Shown here: positions 23,750 to 33,205 of the stretch, piece after piece | Layout: each line of letters opens with the position of its first letter | Position numbering within the stretch: the first letter of the stretch is position 1 | NCBI RefSeq assembly: GCF_014851395.1 | Contig: NW_024041039.1 | Coordinates: forward strand, 4,721,191 to 4,785,190 | DNA length: 64,000 bases | Direction: 5' to 3' | Source of the DNA: Micropterus salmoides | Lineage: Eukaryota > Chordata > Actinopteri > Centrarchiformes > Centrarchidae | Position numbers and translations under genes: made by a program | The notes under the pieces: model-generated | Database searches by the model: none | The model's input: the letters and a program-made list of their open reading frames with translations, nothing else | What the model was told of the DNA's origin: nothing

Positions 23750-25000
23750 GGCTTTAACTACAAGTAGCGCAGACCGGAGCTGAATGGCCAATAGGATTTC
23801 ACTAAGGGGAGAGAGTTGAGATGGGAGAAACATCCCATTGAGACCCTGCGTGCCCAATTCTGCAGAAACCCCCTGCACATTCAAAAAAAGACACGAAGGG
23901 CGGAAAAGAAGAGCACTAAACTTTCTGATGCATTGCAGATCGAGTTTCCAAGTAGGGCTGGGCGATATGGCCAAAAATGTTATGACAATAAAAAATCATT
24001 CGATATTGATTAATATTACGATAAAAGTCAATAATAATGTCAGTATTTCCTTAAATTTTAAAGGCTGATTTTTGCTCATGGGTGAAAGTTGAAGAAATCA
24101 GATGGTTAATTGTGTTTTTTAACTTTTCTTTATGGTCAGAACAAACACTTGATGCCAAACAGTGGATTAACAAATCTGAGTCCCTTTTCCTCAACAAAAT
24201 AAATATCTTAATTAAAAAATGAAGTGCTAATTTGTTTGTGAGGAATTAAATGTACTGAACATTTGTAATATTGTTATTGAGGAAAATTATATTGCGATAA
24301 TTATCATTATTGTTTTATTGCCCAGTCCTACATAAGACTCCCAAGAGCTGAACCCTGAAGAGAGTCCCTTATGCCAGGTAGTCCAGAGACTTTTAACAAA
24401 CCTGCAACATGTCTCACACACACCTTTCTCAAACCAGCACTGCTTTACAAACACCAGTTAGAGTAAACCCAATGATCACTCTCAGCAAAAATACTTATAG
24501 GAACATCGGGAGGAAGAGACAAAAAAACAACACAAACTACGTTGCTACCTGGCCCTAAACAGAGATTATCAAATGGCTGAATATCTCTCTGCTGTCAGAG
24601 AGATCAAGCAGAGGAAGCTTCTTCCCAAGAACAGACTCAGTGACCCTTGCAATTGAAAAAAGGGAGACTTGGCTAAAGAATACAGAGTATGTGAGCGCTG
24701 TAAGACAAAAATAGCATAAGAGAGCAATATTTTGAGAAATCTATTATTACTCACACCAGATTTCAAAGAATTTCCAGATAATAAATTAATAATAATCCTA
24801 GGAGGAGGACACGTGTCCCTGTGTCACAACTCAGTGAACTATTACACTCAGTGTTCAGGTTAAATCTGATTTATTCTGGTATTGTAGTGTATGTTCTGTC
24901 TTAATTTGTTATTTTTGTCGTTGTACTGCTAAATTGAATGGTCATGATGTCATACTGAAATGTAAACATCGATGCCAATAAAGCACAATGAACTGAAAAA
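23750..25000 (+). mobile_element. LINE ORF2 C-terminal remnant with 3' tail, split by a hAT MITE
   Basis: Plus frames give RAQFCRNPLHIQKKTRRAEK before the MITE, and after it several degraded segments (YRNIGRKRQK, a NISLLSERSSRG stretch, EYVSAVRQ). The 3' end 'gatgccaataaagcacaatg' at about 24972-24991 resembles fish LINE tails. Stops and frameshifts are frequent. The family cannot be fixed from this much sequence. Confidence 0.5.
23953..24330 (+). mobile_element. hAT MITE, TAGGGCTGGGCGATATGG ends
   Basis: A 378-bp element from TAGGGCTGGGCGATATGGCC to ...TTATTGCCCAGTCCTA. It is the inverse of the 20359-20832 copy. Flanking 8-mers do not match, so the duplication is lost or an end is misplaced. 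It interrupts the LINE remnant at 23750-25000. Confidence 0.8.
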
Positions 25001-25115
25001 GGATGCGAGTGGCAACATGTGTGTGCAGGCAGTGTGTGTTGTGTTCTATCAAGTGAAGTAAAATGCCTTGTTTGGTTTTATTTTACGTGGATTAAAACAT
25101 TGATAGATGCCAAAT

Positions 25116-25144
25116 AAGGAAGGAAGGAAGGAAGGAAGGAAGGA
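25116..25144. repeat. (AAGG)n tetranucleotide microsatellite
   Basis: About seven uninterrupted AAGG units. Confidence 0.95.
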
Positions 25145-25424
25145 GGCAAGATAAGATGAGAAATGGTCGAACTATCCAGGGAGCTGCTAACCTTACAGAG
25201 AAAATGAGTGGACACCAAAACTAAATACGTAAAGTATTAGATAAAATAAACAGAACAGCGACATAAAGTTCACTGTAGTGGTGATGGAAGACGTTTTCCA
25301 GGCAGTGTATGCTTTAAAAGTTAGATAATCACCTGTGCAGCCACCTGTGTGGCCCACATTCAGTATCGTTAAACTGAAAAGGTTGCCTGTCAAACAAAAC
25401 GTTGTAAATAAAATTAAACTACGA

Positions 25425-25675
25425 ACCCTTCTGGAGGCAGGGCGAACATCTCGACGACACACCGGCAGAATCCACGTCGATATCCGCCGTGTTTGAAAGA
25501 ACAACTTTGATCCAGAGAAATAAACACCAAAGCCAAATCAAACAACTCGCGTAAAATCCAATACGGCGCCTAATTTCTTCGTCGCTCCCCGCCTGAAGTT
25601 GTTCGCAGCAGCTGTTCGCTCAGTGCTGCCGCCGGTGGCCACGTCTGCGCGTCGTATCGCGATACTTCGAACCGA
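25425..25675. promoter_or_regulatory. CpG-dense segment, possible unassigned promoter
   Basis: CpG dinucleotides are far denser here than in the surrounding AT-rich DNA (for example 'tcgacgacacaccgg', 'cgtctgcgcgtcgtatcgcg'). A minus-strand ATG at about 25452 (GAGATGTTCGCC) opens only a short ORF. No donor or protein family supports a coding exon. It could be a lncRNA start, an old gene remnant or a transposon interior; not resolved. Confidence 0.25.
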
Positions 25676-25689
25676 TCGAAATGTTTTAT

Positions 25690-25890
25690 TTTATTAAACA
25701 CGGAGGTTGAATGTAACGAATTACAAGTACTCACGTTACTTTAATTGAGTAGTTGTTTTTGTGTACTTGTACTTTTTAAATTAGTTTTTTGAAATCTGTA
25801 TTTTTACTTTTACATAAGTATGTTTTGTTTAAAGATTTGTACTTCGCTACATGTTCAATCACATCCCTTACTGAGTAAAAAAAAATAAAA
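25690..25890. repeat. Dispersed teleost repeat ('tactttttaaa...ttacttttac')
   Basis: Contains 'gttgaatgtaacgaattac', 'aattgagtagttgtttttgt' and 'gtatttttacttttacataa', a phrase order I recognise from a common teleost interspersed repeat. No ORF. Confidence 0.45.
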
Positions 25891-25899
25891 AATGATTGC

Positions 25900-27200
25900 G
25901 AGGAAAAACTAAAAGCATTAAACTGGCGAAACACAAGTTGACTTTTATTTTGAAGTAGTCACTGTAAATGAGATTAGCGCTGCCCGCACTCATTCATCAA
26001 AAATGCGTCTGTACGTCATTTTCAACAGTTTTCTGACAGCGGACCAGTTTGAAATATTGCAGTGAGCAATGCAACAGTCAGCAGCAGACACCGTGAGCTG
26101 CAGGCTACAGGCTGCACACCTCCACCTTCAGCCAGGTAACCAGCTCCTTTCACTTTCACTATCCACACTCTTGCAGCATAAAGTCAGATCATGACTGCTC
26201 ACACATATGGAAAATACCAATAACTATCCGACAATAGTTTGTGTAGCTGCCCTAGACTTCTCTGCCCTGTGCTATCAAATGACATCTGCTGTTACAACAG
26301 GTGTCTCGTGCACAATAACGAGCAGCTGCATAATAGCGTCAAAACCGAAAGTTGAAAATATTATAGAAAGTCAAGCCGCCACAGTGTCTGCTTCCTGCCC
26401 TTGAACAAATGTTGAGGACCCCTGATGTAGAGGTCAGTTAAATAATACCTTCCAAACCAGGTAGGTGTCAAAGCCCCCTTAGACACAGCTTCTCTGTGAA
26501 TGCTGGAGCGTTTCTGTGGTAGATGGAGCAATTTGGCTCAAAAGCATGGAAACAGTCCCATCTAGTGTCAAATAATTGCAATATCAGGGAAAACAAAATC
26601 ATAGATACAGTACATCCTGTAAAACTGCATTTTAAGACACAGTTAAAAGGAAAGTTAATTATATCCCTTGAAAATAACTGAAAATTGCTAACCTATTGGA
26701 AGATTATCTTTAAGACCTTTCAAACCAAAAGAAAAAGTACAGCAGTTTTGACTTCTACAAGCATCGTCTTTCATCAGAATATTATAGACTATTGCGGGTA
26801 ACATTGCAGATGTCGGTCATAATACGTTTCCTGTGTGTTCAAATGCAGCACCACGAGGCCCAAATGCTGTACAGGTTTGTTGGATATTGACACAAAGCTC
26901 AGTTTCTTTGCTTTACGTGACAAACTCAAACAAAATCAATGTTAACAGAACGGAAACGTCACTCGCAACTGACTGATAAAAGCAAAATAAAACAATAGGT
27001 TAGACAGGTAAAACCAACTGCTTCAGCTTAATGAGATATCCCTTTAATGATTTCAATTATAGAACAGTATCAGTAGCACACAAAACCCATAAATATCGCC
27101 ATCATGTGTGACTACAAAACATTACAAATGCGTATACAAGAATATATATATATATACACAAAAATCAAGAAAAATAAATTAGTTTTGCAGAGGAAAAGAA
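25900..27200. other. Intergenic, nothing recognised
   Basis: No coding exon, RNA gene or clear element seen. Short (AT)n at 27141-27156. Confidence 0.5.
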
Positions 27201-27206
27201 TCACAA

Positions 27207-27212
27207 TTTATT
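27207..27212 (-). terminator. sptssa: Candidate poly(A) signal for sptssa
   Basis: AATAAA on the minus strand, about 1.45 kb downstream of the sptssa stop. It would give a 3'UTR of that length, which is plausible for a gene with a long 3'UTR. Other signals closer to the stop cannot be excluded. Confidence 0.3.
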
Positions 27213-28653
27213 TTCACATATCATAAAATATGGATTATAATAAAATGGAACTTCTTAAAACATTAATCATGTCTGTGCAAAGAGGGAACCATTAATGTGA
27301 CCTGTTGTACAGTTTCAAATAAAAGTCGGAATTTAAAGGTAATTTTCAACCTGTTTACAATCATTTTTCATCACACTGATGCGGCTTTCCAAGGTAAGAC
27401 TACCCTCTACTGTAATGACATGCACTTTATCCATGACCTGACGACTATCACCACGTTACACAACGATGCATGTCCACAGGCTGCTGCAGCCACAGGTAAC
27501 GTATACAGGTAGCCAGAGAAATGCTGAAGCAACGTCCCAACTTCCATCCTGCAGCACAGACAGTCGTTAGATTCTCTCCCAAGTGCTGCTGCAACTTGCG
27601 GTGACTGTATTAAAAACACAGGCACCTCCCTCAGTCGGGCAGCTGGTACAGATCGGCACAGGTGTTATTTCAGGAGTAAAACAAACAGCTGCAAATTGTA
27701 TTTACTTACATATCTCAGGTGCGATTACTTTACACCCCTTTCGCATTTTTGAGCTTTGCCTTTTGCACCACCTATCCCTTGTCTCTCTGTCGCTATCCCA
27801 TCATGTACCTTACAGGGGATTACTTCTCCATCACTGCAAAACAAACTGCCATGAAAAGAGGAAGCTGAGCTTGGTCCATCTTTTACCTGCACGTTCCATT
27901 CGCTGATGAAGGCAGTGAGAAAAGCACAGATAATAAGTAAGTGGACCTTGAGTTAGAAGAGTATTTACCACAGATGTGTGTTCACAGATCGACAATGAAT
28001 CTCTTAATTATTCTGCTAATTTGAGAATGCAACTGCCTTTGTCTTCACAGGAAATGATGTCTTCAACGTACAGTAAGTTGCTCATTTAGCAGTAGTTCAT
28101 GTGGTGCATCTACCTACAATCAGGCCTCATCCAGAGACCAGGTCCTGCTCTAATAATCATATTTGGCTCATAAAATTAAATAAACGCATTTTGTCCATCA
28201 GCCGCCTTGTTTCCTGACTCTGCATAAAACTCTTAAGACAACGATGGTATGATAAAAATAAAATAATCAAATCATTCCAAACATCCATATATTTACACAT
28301 TGTCAAAACATTAAGGTGCGCTTGATTTAAGGAGATAAAAACAAAACATTTCAAATGAAACCAAGCACACCCTCTTTTAAGACCTCGTCTTCAAGCCCAA
28401 CATTGTTCACAAACCCAATATATTTCAGTGAAGGACAAAGTCCCGGGGAACAGCATCGTCCAAAGAGACCTCCAGCACGACCTTTGATATTGAATTAGCT
28501 TTCGAAAAAAGAAAGAGGAGAGGAGTTCTGCCTCAGCATGGTTGGAAACAATCTCCACCTCACGGCCAGCCAGGAGACAGACAGGCAGGACGATGGACGG
28601 ACAGGAAGCCAGAGACAGATGGGACCCGTGGGTGGGTGGGCGGGATCACAGTG

Positions 28654-28757
28654 TCATTGGATGACCTCAAAGTAGTGCAGGATAGCCATGATGTGCTGAG
28701 GCATGAAGACGTAGCCGGTGTAAATGGCCATGGCAGCCACAGAGATCAGCAGGGAGT
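28654..28757 (-). CDS. sptssa: sptssa coding exon 2
   Basis: 104 nt starting after CTTCAG. The split codon A|AC gives Asn35. It encodes SLLISVAAMAIYTGYVF and the conserved tail ending in ..HYFEVIQ, then TGA at 28656-28654. Confidence 0.97.
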
Positions 28758-30551
28758 CTGAAGACGAGATGTTAAGGAAGAACTACAGAGATTTACTAAT
28801 GCATCTGCAGGGGGCTGAAAAAGTAAACTGTCAACAATCGTTTATCTGTCAAGACTGAGCTTTGAATCAGCTTCACATCACGATGTTGTGTCCTACATTT
28901 GAAACGCCGCCTGCAGATTCATATATATATACATAGCTGTGCCTGGTAGTGACGCGTCAATATGGCAAAGTTTGATGTCATGGTTTTGTAGCCTCATTAT
29001 CAGCCAAATAACCCGACTTATTAAAAAAAATCACCAGCATGACCCTGAGCAGCTTTTGATGGCGAACAGTACTCAGACTGATAAGGAGCAGAACACCACC
29101 ACCATCGGAGTAGTTCACGAAAACGCACCTTACCCTCAGGGATGATGAGATGCAGGCCGAGGGTGACTGCAACTGTAGGAAGGCGATGCGTGATACTAAC
29201 ACTTACTGCACCACAACAGATCATAGTACAGTCATAACACCACTAAACATGATACAGTTTAATAATTATCTTTCCTGGTAGATGAACCTGGCCTTCCAGT
29301 TTAAAGTTTTACTATGATCACAGTTTGGATTCTGTTTTATAAAATACGAATAAAGCTAGAAACTAGGGCTGCAACTAAAACTTATTTTGTTTTTCCCCCC
29401 CGTGTTGTTTGGTGTATAAAATGTCAGCAAATACTGAAAAATATCGATCCGTGTTTCCCAAAGCCCAAGATGACCTCCTCAAATGTCATGTCAACCCAAA
29501 TATATTTAATTTACTGTCATAAAGGCATAAAGACACCAGGAAATAGCCATATGTAAGAAGGTGGAATTTGACTTCTTTTCCTTAAATAAATTACTCAGAT
29601 CCATAGTTGACAACTAATCTATTCAGTTGCAGCTCTATAAGGAACACGCGACGTATCTAGTATCAACTAGCATGTATGAGTCACCAGTGTTTATGCGTCC
29701 TTAAACGCCTGCAGCTAGCTTGCAGTTAGCCTCGGCGCCGCCCGTCCTCTTATTTCGCATATGCTGAACTCCGTTAACAATTCTACCTCTTTAATGCGGT
29801 TGTACCTACAGGCAAAGGTTTAAGGGGAGTACAACAAAGTTTAAGACACTCCCTAATCCATTAGTGAAGAGTGTTTAACTCGGCACTTAAACATGAATGA
29901 ATGGTTATTACAAATGTGATTTTTTAAAATTGATCTTTCAGTAAAACACGTTAGCGACTAGCACGATAAGTTTAGTCAACTTACGCAAAGGTCCTTTTAA
30001 AATTGGATGTGTTCAACGTTCATTTACTTATAGGTAAATGCACTTCCCTCATTAAACAAAATTTGAGACTTCAATTGAAACGATAGGAATGTCTGCTTAA
30101 TTCGGCATTCAATAAAAACTAAAAACGTTATATTAAAAATACAATTTGTCTGTCTTAGCACAGGTGAACACTTTTGATCAATTTCCATTTTAACCAAAAC
30201 AATAACCACCCGGTTACATTGTCTATATGCCGAATTTGCCAAACACCAAATTTACATTTGTAATACTATAACTGATATTCACAACACAAGTTAAACATGT
30301 TTATCGATTAACATTAAAAAAAAAACCAACAACTTATGTATCCGGGGCAAGAGCTAGCTTAGGTTAGTTCTGCTGACGTTCTAGCTAAAGTTAGCACATT
30401 AGCTCGCTTGTCCAGCCATGTAAAGTTATTTCACAGGTTAAAAGATACTGAACACCGTCCTCTCCCATGGCTCCAGCATGTACAGCGCCGTCACCAGAAG
30501 ATATTGGTAGTAAAACCAGGATAACTGCTTCCAACAGTCACCCAGGGCCAT
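28654..30551 (-). CDS. sptssa: sptssa, serine palmitoyltransferase small subunit A (complete, two coding exons)
   Basis: SPTSSA is a small ER membrane protein that binds the SPTLC1/SPTLC2 heterodimer. It raises serine palmitoyltransferase activity, the first step of sphingolipid synthesis, and helps set acyl-CoA choice. Joining 30551-30449 and 28757-28654 on the minus strand gives 207 nt: 68 codons and a TGA. The product starts MALGDCWKQLSWFYYQYLL, passes through TALYMLEPWERTVFN at the splice, and ends GYVFMPQHIMAILHYFEVIQ. This closely matches the vertebrate protein (71 aa in human) apart from a slightly shorter N-terminus. Two hydrophobic stretches are visible, about residues 11-30 and 36-58. 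The ATG context is ACCATGG, a strong Kozak site. The exons are too short to stand out as ORFs. The 1.7-kb intron carries a MITE at 29364-29637. eapp lies 2.4 kb upstream in the same orientation. Confidence 0.97.
29364..29637 (+). mobile_element. GCTGCAACTAA-family MITE in the sptssa intron
   Basis: Starts TAGGGCTGCAACTAAAAC and ends CAGTTGCAGCTCTA, inverted ends about 274 bp apart. The interior keeps 'tataaaatgtcagcaaatac' and 'cccaaagcccaagatgacc'. Flanking 8-mers match at only about 5 of 8 positions. Confidence 0.75.
30449..30551 (-). CDS. sptssa: sptssa coding exon 1
   Basis: 103 nt from the ATG at 30551 to TTCA|GTATCT. It encodes the N-terminus, the first hydrophobic segment and the EPWERT turn, ending in phase 1. 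Confidence 0.96.
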
Positions 30552-30750
30552 GGTTAATTCCAGTTTCACACACACCAACTTCTTTTTCTGTCCTCGGATT
30601 TTTTCCCCCACTGACTACGTAAGTCGTGGTTGGGCATTTTCCAAATAGCGTATGACGTAGGATCATAAGGTGCTCATTTTCAGCCAATCACAACCCCGCG
30701 TTCGAGTGCACGGCTCTGACGCAGCCGAGGGAGTTCCAACATCCTGATTT
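30552..30750 (-). promoter_or_regulatory. sptssa: sptssa proximal promoter region
   Basis: About 200 bases between the start codon and a LINE remnant. It holds a CCAAT box (30684-30688, plus strand, in CAGCCAATCAC) and a CRE-like TGACGTA (30653-30659). No TATA box is obvious, as expected for a housekeeping gene. The LINE boundary limits how far the ancestral upstream DNA extends. Confidence 0.5.
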
Positions 30751-31680
30751 CAAAATAATGTGTTGGGAAATAAAGTCAGGGATATTTCTTTTAGGATTTT
30801 GCATTGTTTTCTACCTTGTAAAATCCTTTCTGGTGAAGTTTAAAAAGGTTACCCACCCTATGTGTTTCTTGTGTTTCCTACATGAAGAAACTTTAGCCCA
30901 TTTATTCTGGCGTTGTAACGTTACTTACACCAAGAAATTGTGGAAAGATGTCTGCAGATATTTTAATTGACAATATTTACTGTGATTTTGGACTGCTGTA
31001 TAAGAAATTCACTTGGTTTTACCAATGATGAATGTGTTTTTAAAGTACTTTTCATTAATCTTACACTAGTTTTTGCTAGGTTATATATTCATGAATGTGA
31101 ATTTGCAAATGCAAAACCAATATTCTCTATACTTAAGAAAGAAATTAAGTTATATTCTATATATTGGAGTGATAACATTATAAAGAAAAGCTATTAAACT
31201 GTGAAATGAATATTTGTAGAATTATAATCTCTGTTTGTGTCTTTTTTTTACTATGTTTTATGTTATCCAAAGAAGGTTAAAGTCAAGGACAACAGGACTT
31301 GAAGTTACTAGAAGATGTTTCTCAGTGGGGTTGTCGACTGTCGTTACAACAGCCAGGAACACTAATGATCCAGCGGTATCAACAATCCTGGCAAACGACC
31401 CCACTGAGGTTAAACAGCTTAATTTCCCTGCCAGTCAGTCAGAACTGAAGAAGTCCTTTGGATGAGGGACGAAACGTCTTCCAGTATCTTCAACCAAGTC
31501 CAGTTGCCCTTGACTTTAACCTTCTTTGGATAACTATGACCTGGATGACTGAGAATCTTCACAGAAAAATGTTTTATGTCTTTTTCTTTACTGTATTTAT
31601 ACTCCCCTGGCCAGTTCTCCATTTATGTACCCATACTGAATGTTTGTATTTTATATTAAAGCAATAAAAAAAAACATGAA
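30750..31680 (+). mobile_element. L1-like LINE, ORF2 C-terminus and 3'UTR, split by an insertion
   Basis: 30758-30970 encodes MCFLCFLHEETLAHLFWRCN then a KKLWKDV stretch: the C-x2-C...HLFW-x-C pattern of the zf-RVT domain at the end of LINE ORF2. A frameshift leads to 30967-31197, whose FINLTLVFARLYIHECEF and KPIFSILKKEI resemble the L1 C-terminus in fish. The 3'UTR then runs to the A-rich end near 31674 ('ttaaagcaataaaaaaaaac'). It is interrupted by 31263-31568. 5'-truncated and inactive. Confidence 0.8.
31263..31568 (+). mobile_element. Fold-back retroelement insertion with 10-bp target duplication (Penelope-like candidate)
   Basis: 306 bp flanked by a perfect direct repeat ATGTTTTATG at 31253-31262 and 31569-31578. 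The 5' arm (31262-31321) is an inverted copy of 31471-31534. The outer 27 bp are perfectly complementary (gttatccaaagaaggttaaa...), the rest imperfect. The body contains 'aagtcctttggatgaggga' and 'gaaacgtcttccagtatctt', a phrase common in teleost genomes. The insertion ends in AAAA. Ten-bp duplication plus inverted 5' piece fits a retrotransposed or Penelope-like element better than a cut-and-paste MITE. Confidence 0.65.
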
Positions 31681-32294
31681 ACGATTTTCATTCATATGCT
31701 ACTTGTGTTTTAATGTCCCACGAAGAAGAACAATTATTCATCCTTCTAACAAGTATTGACTGATAATGTATATGTTTTTCTTCTGTGCCATAGAAGTCCA
31801 ATGAAAAACTATTAAAACACACCAGTGATGGTGACGTGTTCCTTCATTACCACGAATACACACTAGCTTATGTTGACTCAATCATTAGAGCACCAAGCAC
31901 ACAACAGCAGTCTTTCACAAGTTCTACTACATTCCAGTCAACTGTTTACAACTCAAACAAACAGACCAAGGAGTTTCTTGATTAGATTGGTCCTGTACTT
32001 TGTAGTGGAAACTTCCCTGTGCCTACAGTGTACAGAGGAGATATAACAATAAAAGTACATGTTAGCAGATAAAAAATAAGAAATCGGAATCACAGATGTG
32101 TCTTTGCACTGAAAGCACTGACAAGTTTATTCAACTGCTTCCTCTCGGTACACTATTCTTGGTCACAATTCTTAAAAAAAAAAGAAAGACAAAAGTTGGC
32201 AAGCGAGTAACATTTAGTTTTAAGAGAATTTATAAGCAGTATACAAATACTTAATGGACACTCTAATGTAGTTGTAAGCAGATATAAGGACATT

Positions 32295-32570
32295 TTCAGT
32301 GTTTATTATTAATGTACAGTATTTGTCAACTATTATAACTTCACCTATGCCAACACATTTTATATAATTTAAATCAACAGTGTTGTACTACATTGTCATT
32401 CATACTTATTGTCACCCACAGGAGGAGTTATAGCGGTTATCAATAAATACAATAATAAACACTTATATCTGGTTACAGCTATATTATAGTGTGTTATAAA
32501 CATATTTACTCAATGTTTGTATACTGATTATGAATGCTAAACGGAGGGTGTTAAGGTAAAGTGTTACCAG
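32295..32570 (+). repeat. Dispersed repeat, copy 2 (see 7125-7375)
   Basis: Same orientation as the 7125 copy. Shares 'gttattaatgtacag'-like start, 'caggaggagttatagcgg', 'aataaacacttatatctggt' and 'tgattatgaatgctaaa'. It lies just downstream of the eapp 3' end. Confidence 0.7.
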
Positions 32571-32730
32571 GAAGCCTTCTCAAACAGGTTAGCCAACAGC
32601 CAATCTATCGTTCCCCAGCTTTTGTAATTCTCAAATATTAATATCGCATTGACCTTAAAATTCAGATTCTTGTGTATTAAGTCCGAAAAACATTTGAAGA
32701 TATGACAAACCATGTGATCGACTTTGAGTT

Positions 32731-32736
32731 TTTATT
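32731..32736 (-). terminator. eapp: Candidate poly(A) signal of eapp
   Basis: AATAAA on the minus strand about 175 bases beyond the eapp stop codon. This would give a short 3'UTR, and it is the nearest canonical signal I see. Confidence 0.6.
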
Positions 32737-32910
32737 TTTCTGATTCTGATTGTTTTCGAGGCACTCCGTGCAACCGCAGCAGGATTCTTCCCTCTCAACC
32801 AGGACGCTAAAAAAAAAAGCTTCTTCTGTAGTGCTGTAGCTGAAGAAGCTGCTGCGAGGTGAAGAGTCACGGTCAAACCCATGAAATAAAAAACGGTCTG
32901 CTTGTTTGTC

Positions 32911-33205
32911 TCAGCAGTGGCTGGACAGGATGTTGAAGAAGTGGTAGACCTCGTCTTTGTCGAACACGGCCACCTCGGTCGAGCACTCGGTGCACTGAAC
33001 CGGGTGGTAAACCTCATCAGCGTCCATCCCCGCCGGCCTTAGGTCGGGAGCCTCGTCCAATGGAGTTTCTGTTTTCTGCCCCCTCCTCCTCTTCCTGTTC
33101 CTCTGTTTCCTCTCCTGCTGGGTCTTGTAGCGTAACACCTCATCTTTCTTCACTTTGCAGTTCATGACAAACATGGCTCGATATTGCGTCCTGTACTTTT
33201 CATGC
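32911..33205 (-). CDS. eapp: eapp coding exon 6 (last)
   Basis: 295 nt from after CCACGCAG to the TGA at 32913-32911. Encodes RHEKYRTQYRAMFVMNC, the basic RKQRNRKRRRG stretch, and the conserved tail with CTEC and FDKDEVYHFFN, ending SSHC. Confidence 0.97.

Noticed and set aside
25193..25504. 103-aa minus ORF at the CpG-dense segment
   Set aside because: No recognisable family and no supporting splice sites; the ATG-proximal CpG density alone is not enough to call a gene.
31262..31534. Simple MITE bounded by the 27-bp perfect inverted repeat
   Set aside because: The direct repeats that fit a target duplication lie at 31253-31262 and 31569-31578, so the inserted unit extends beyond the inverted repeat on the right.
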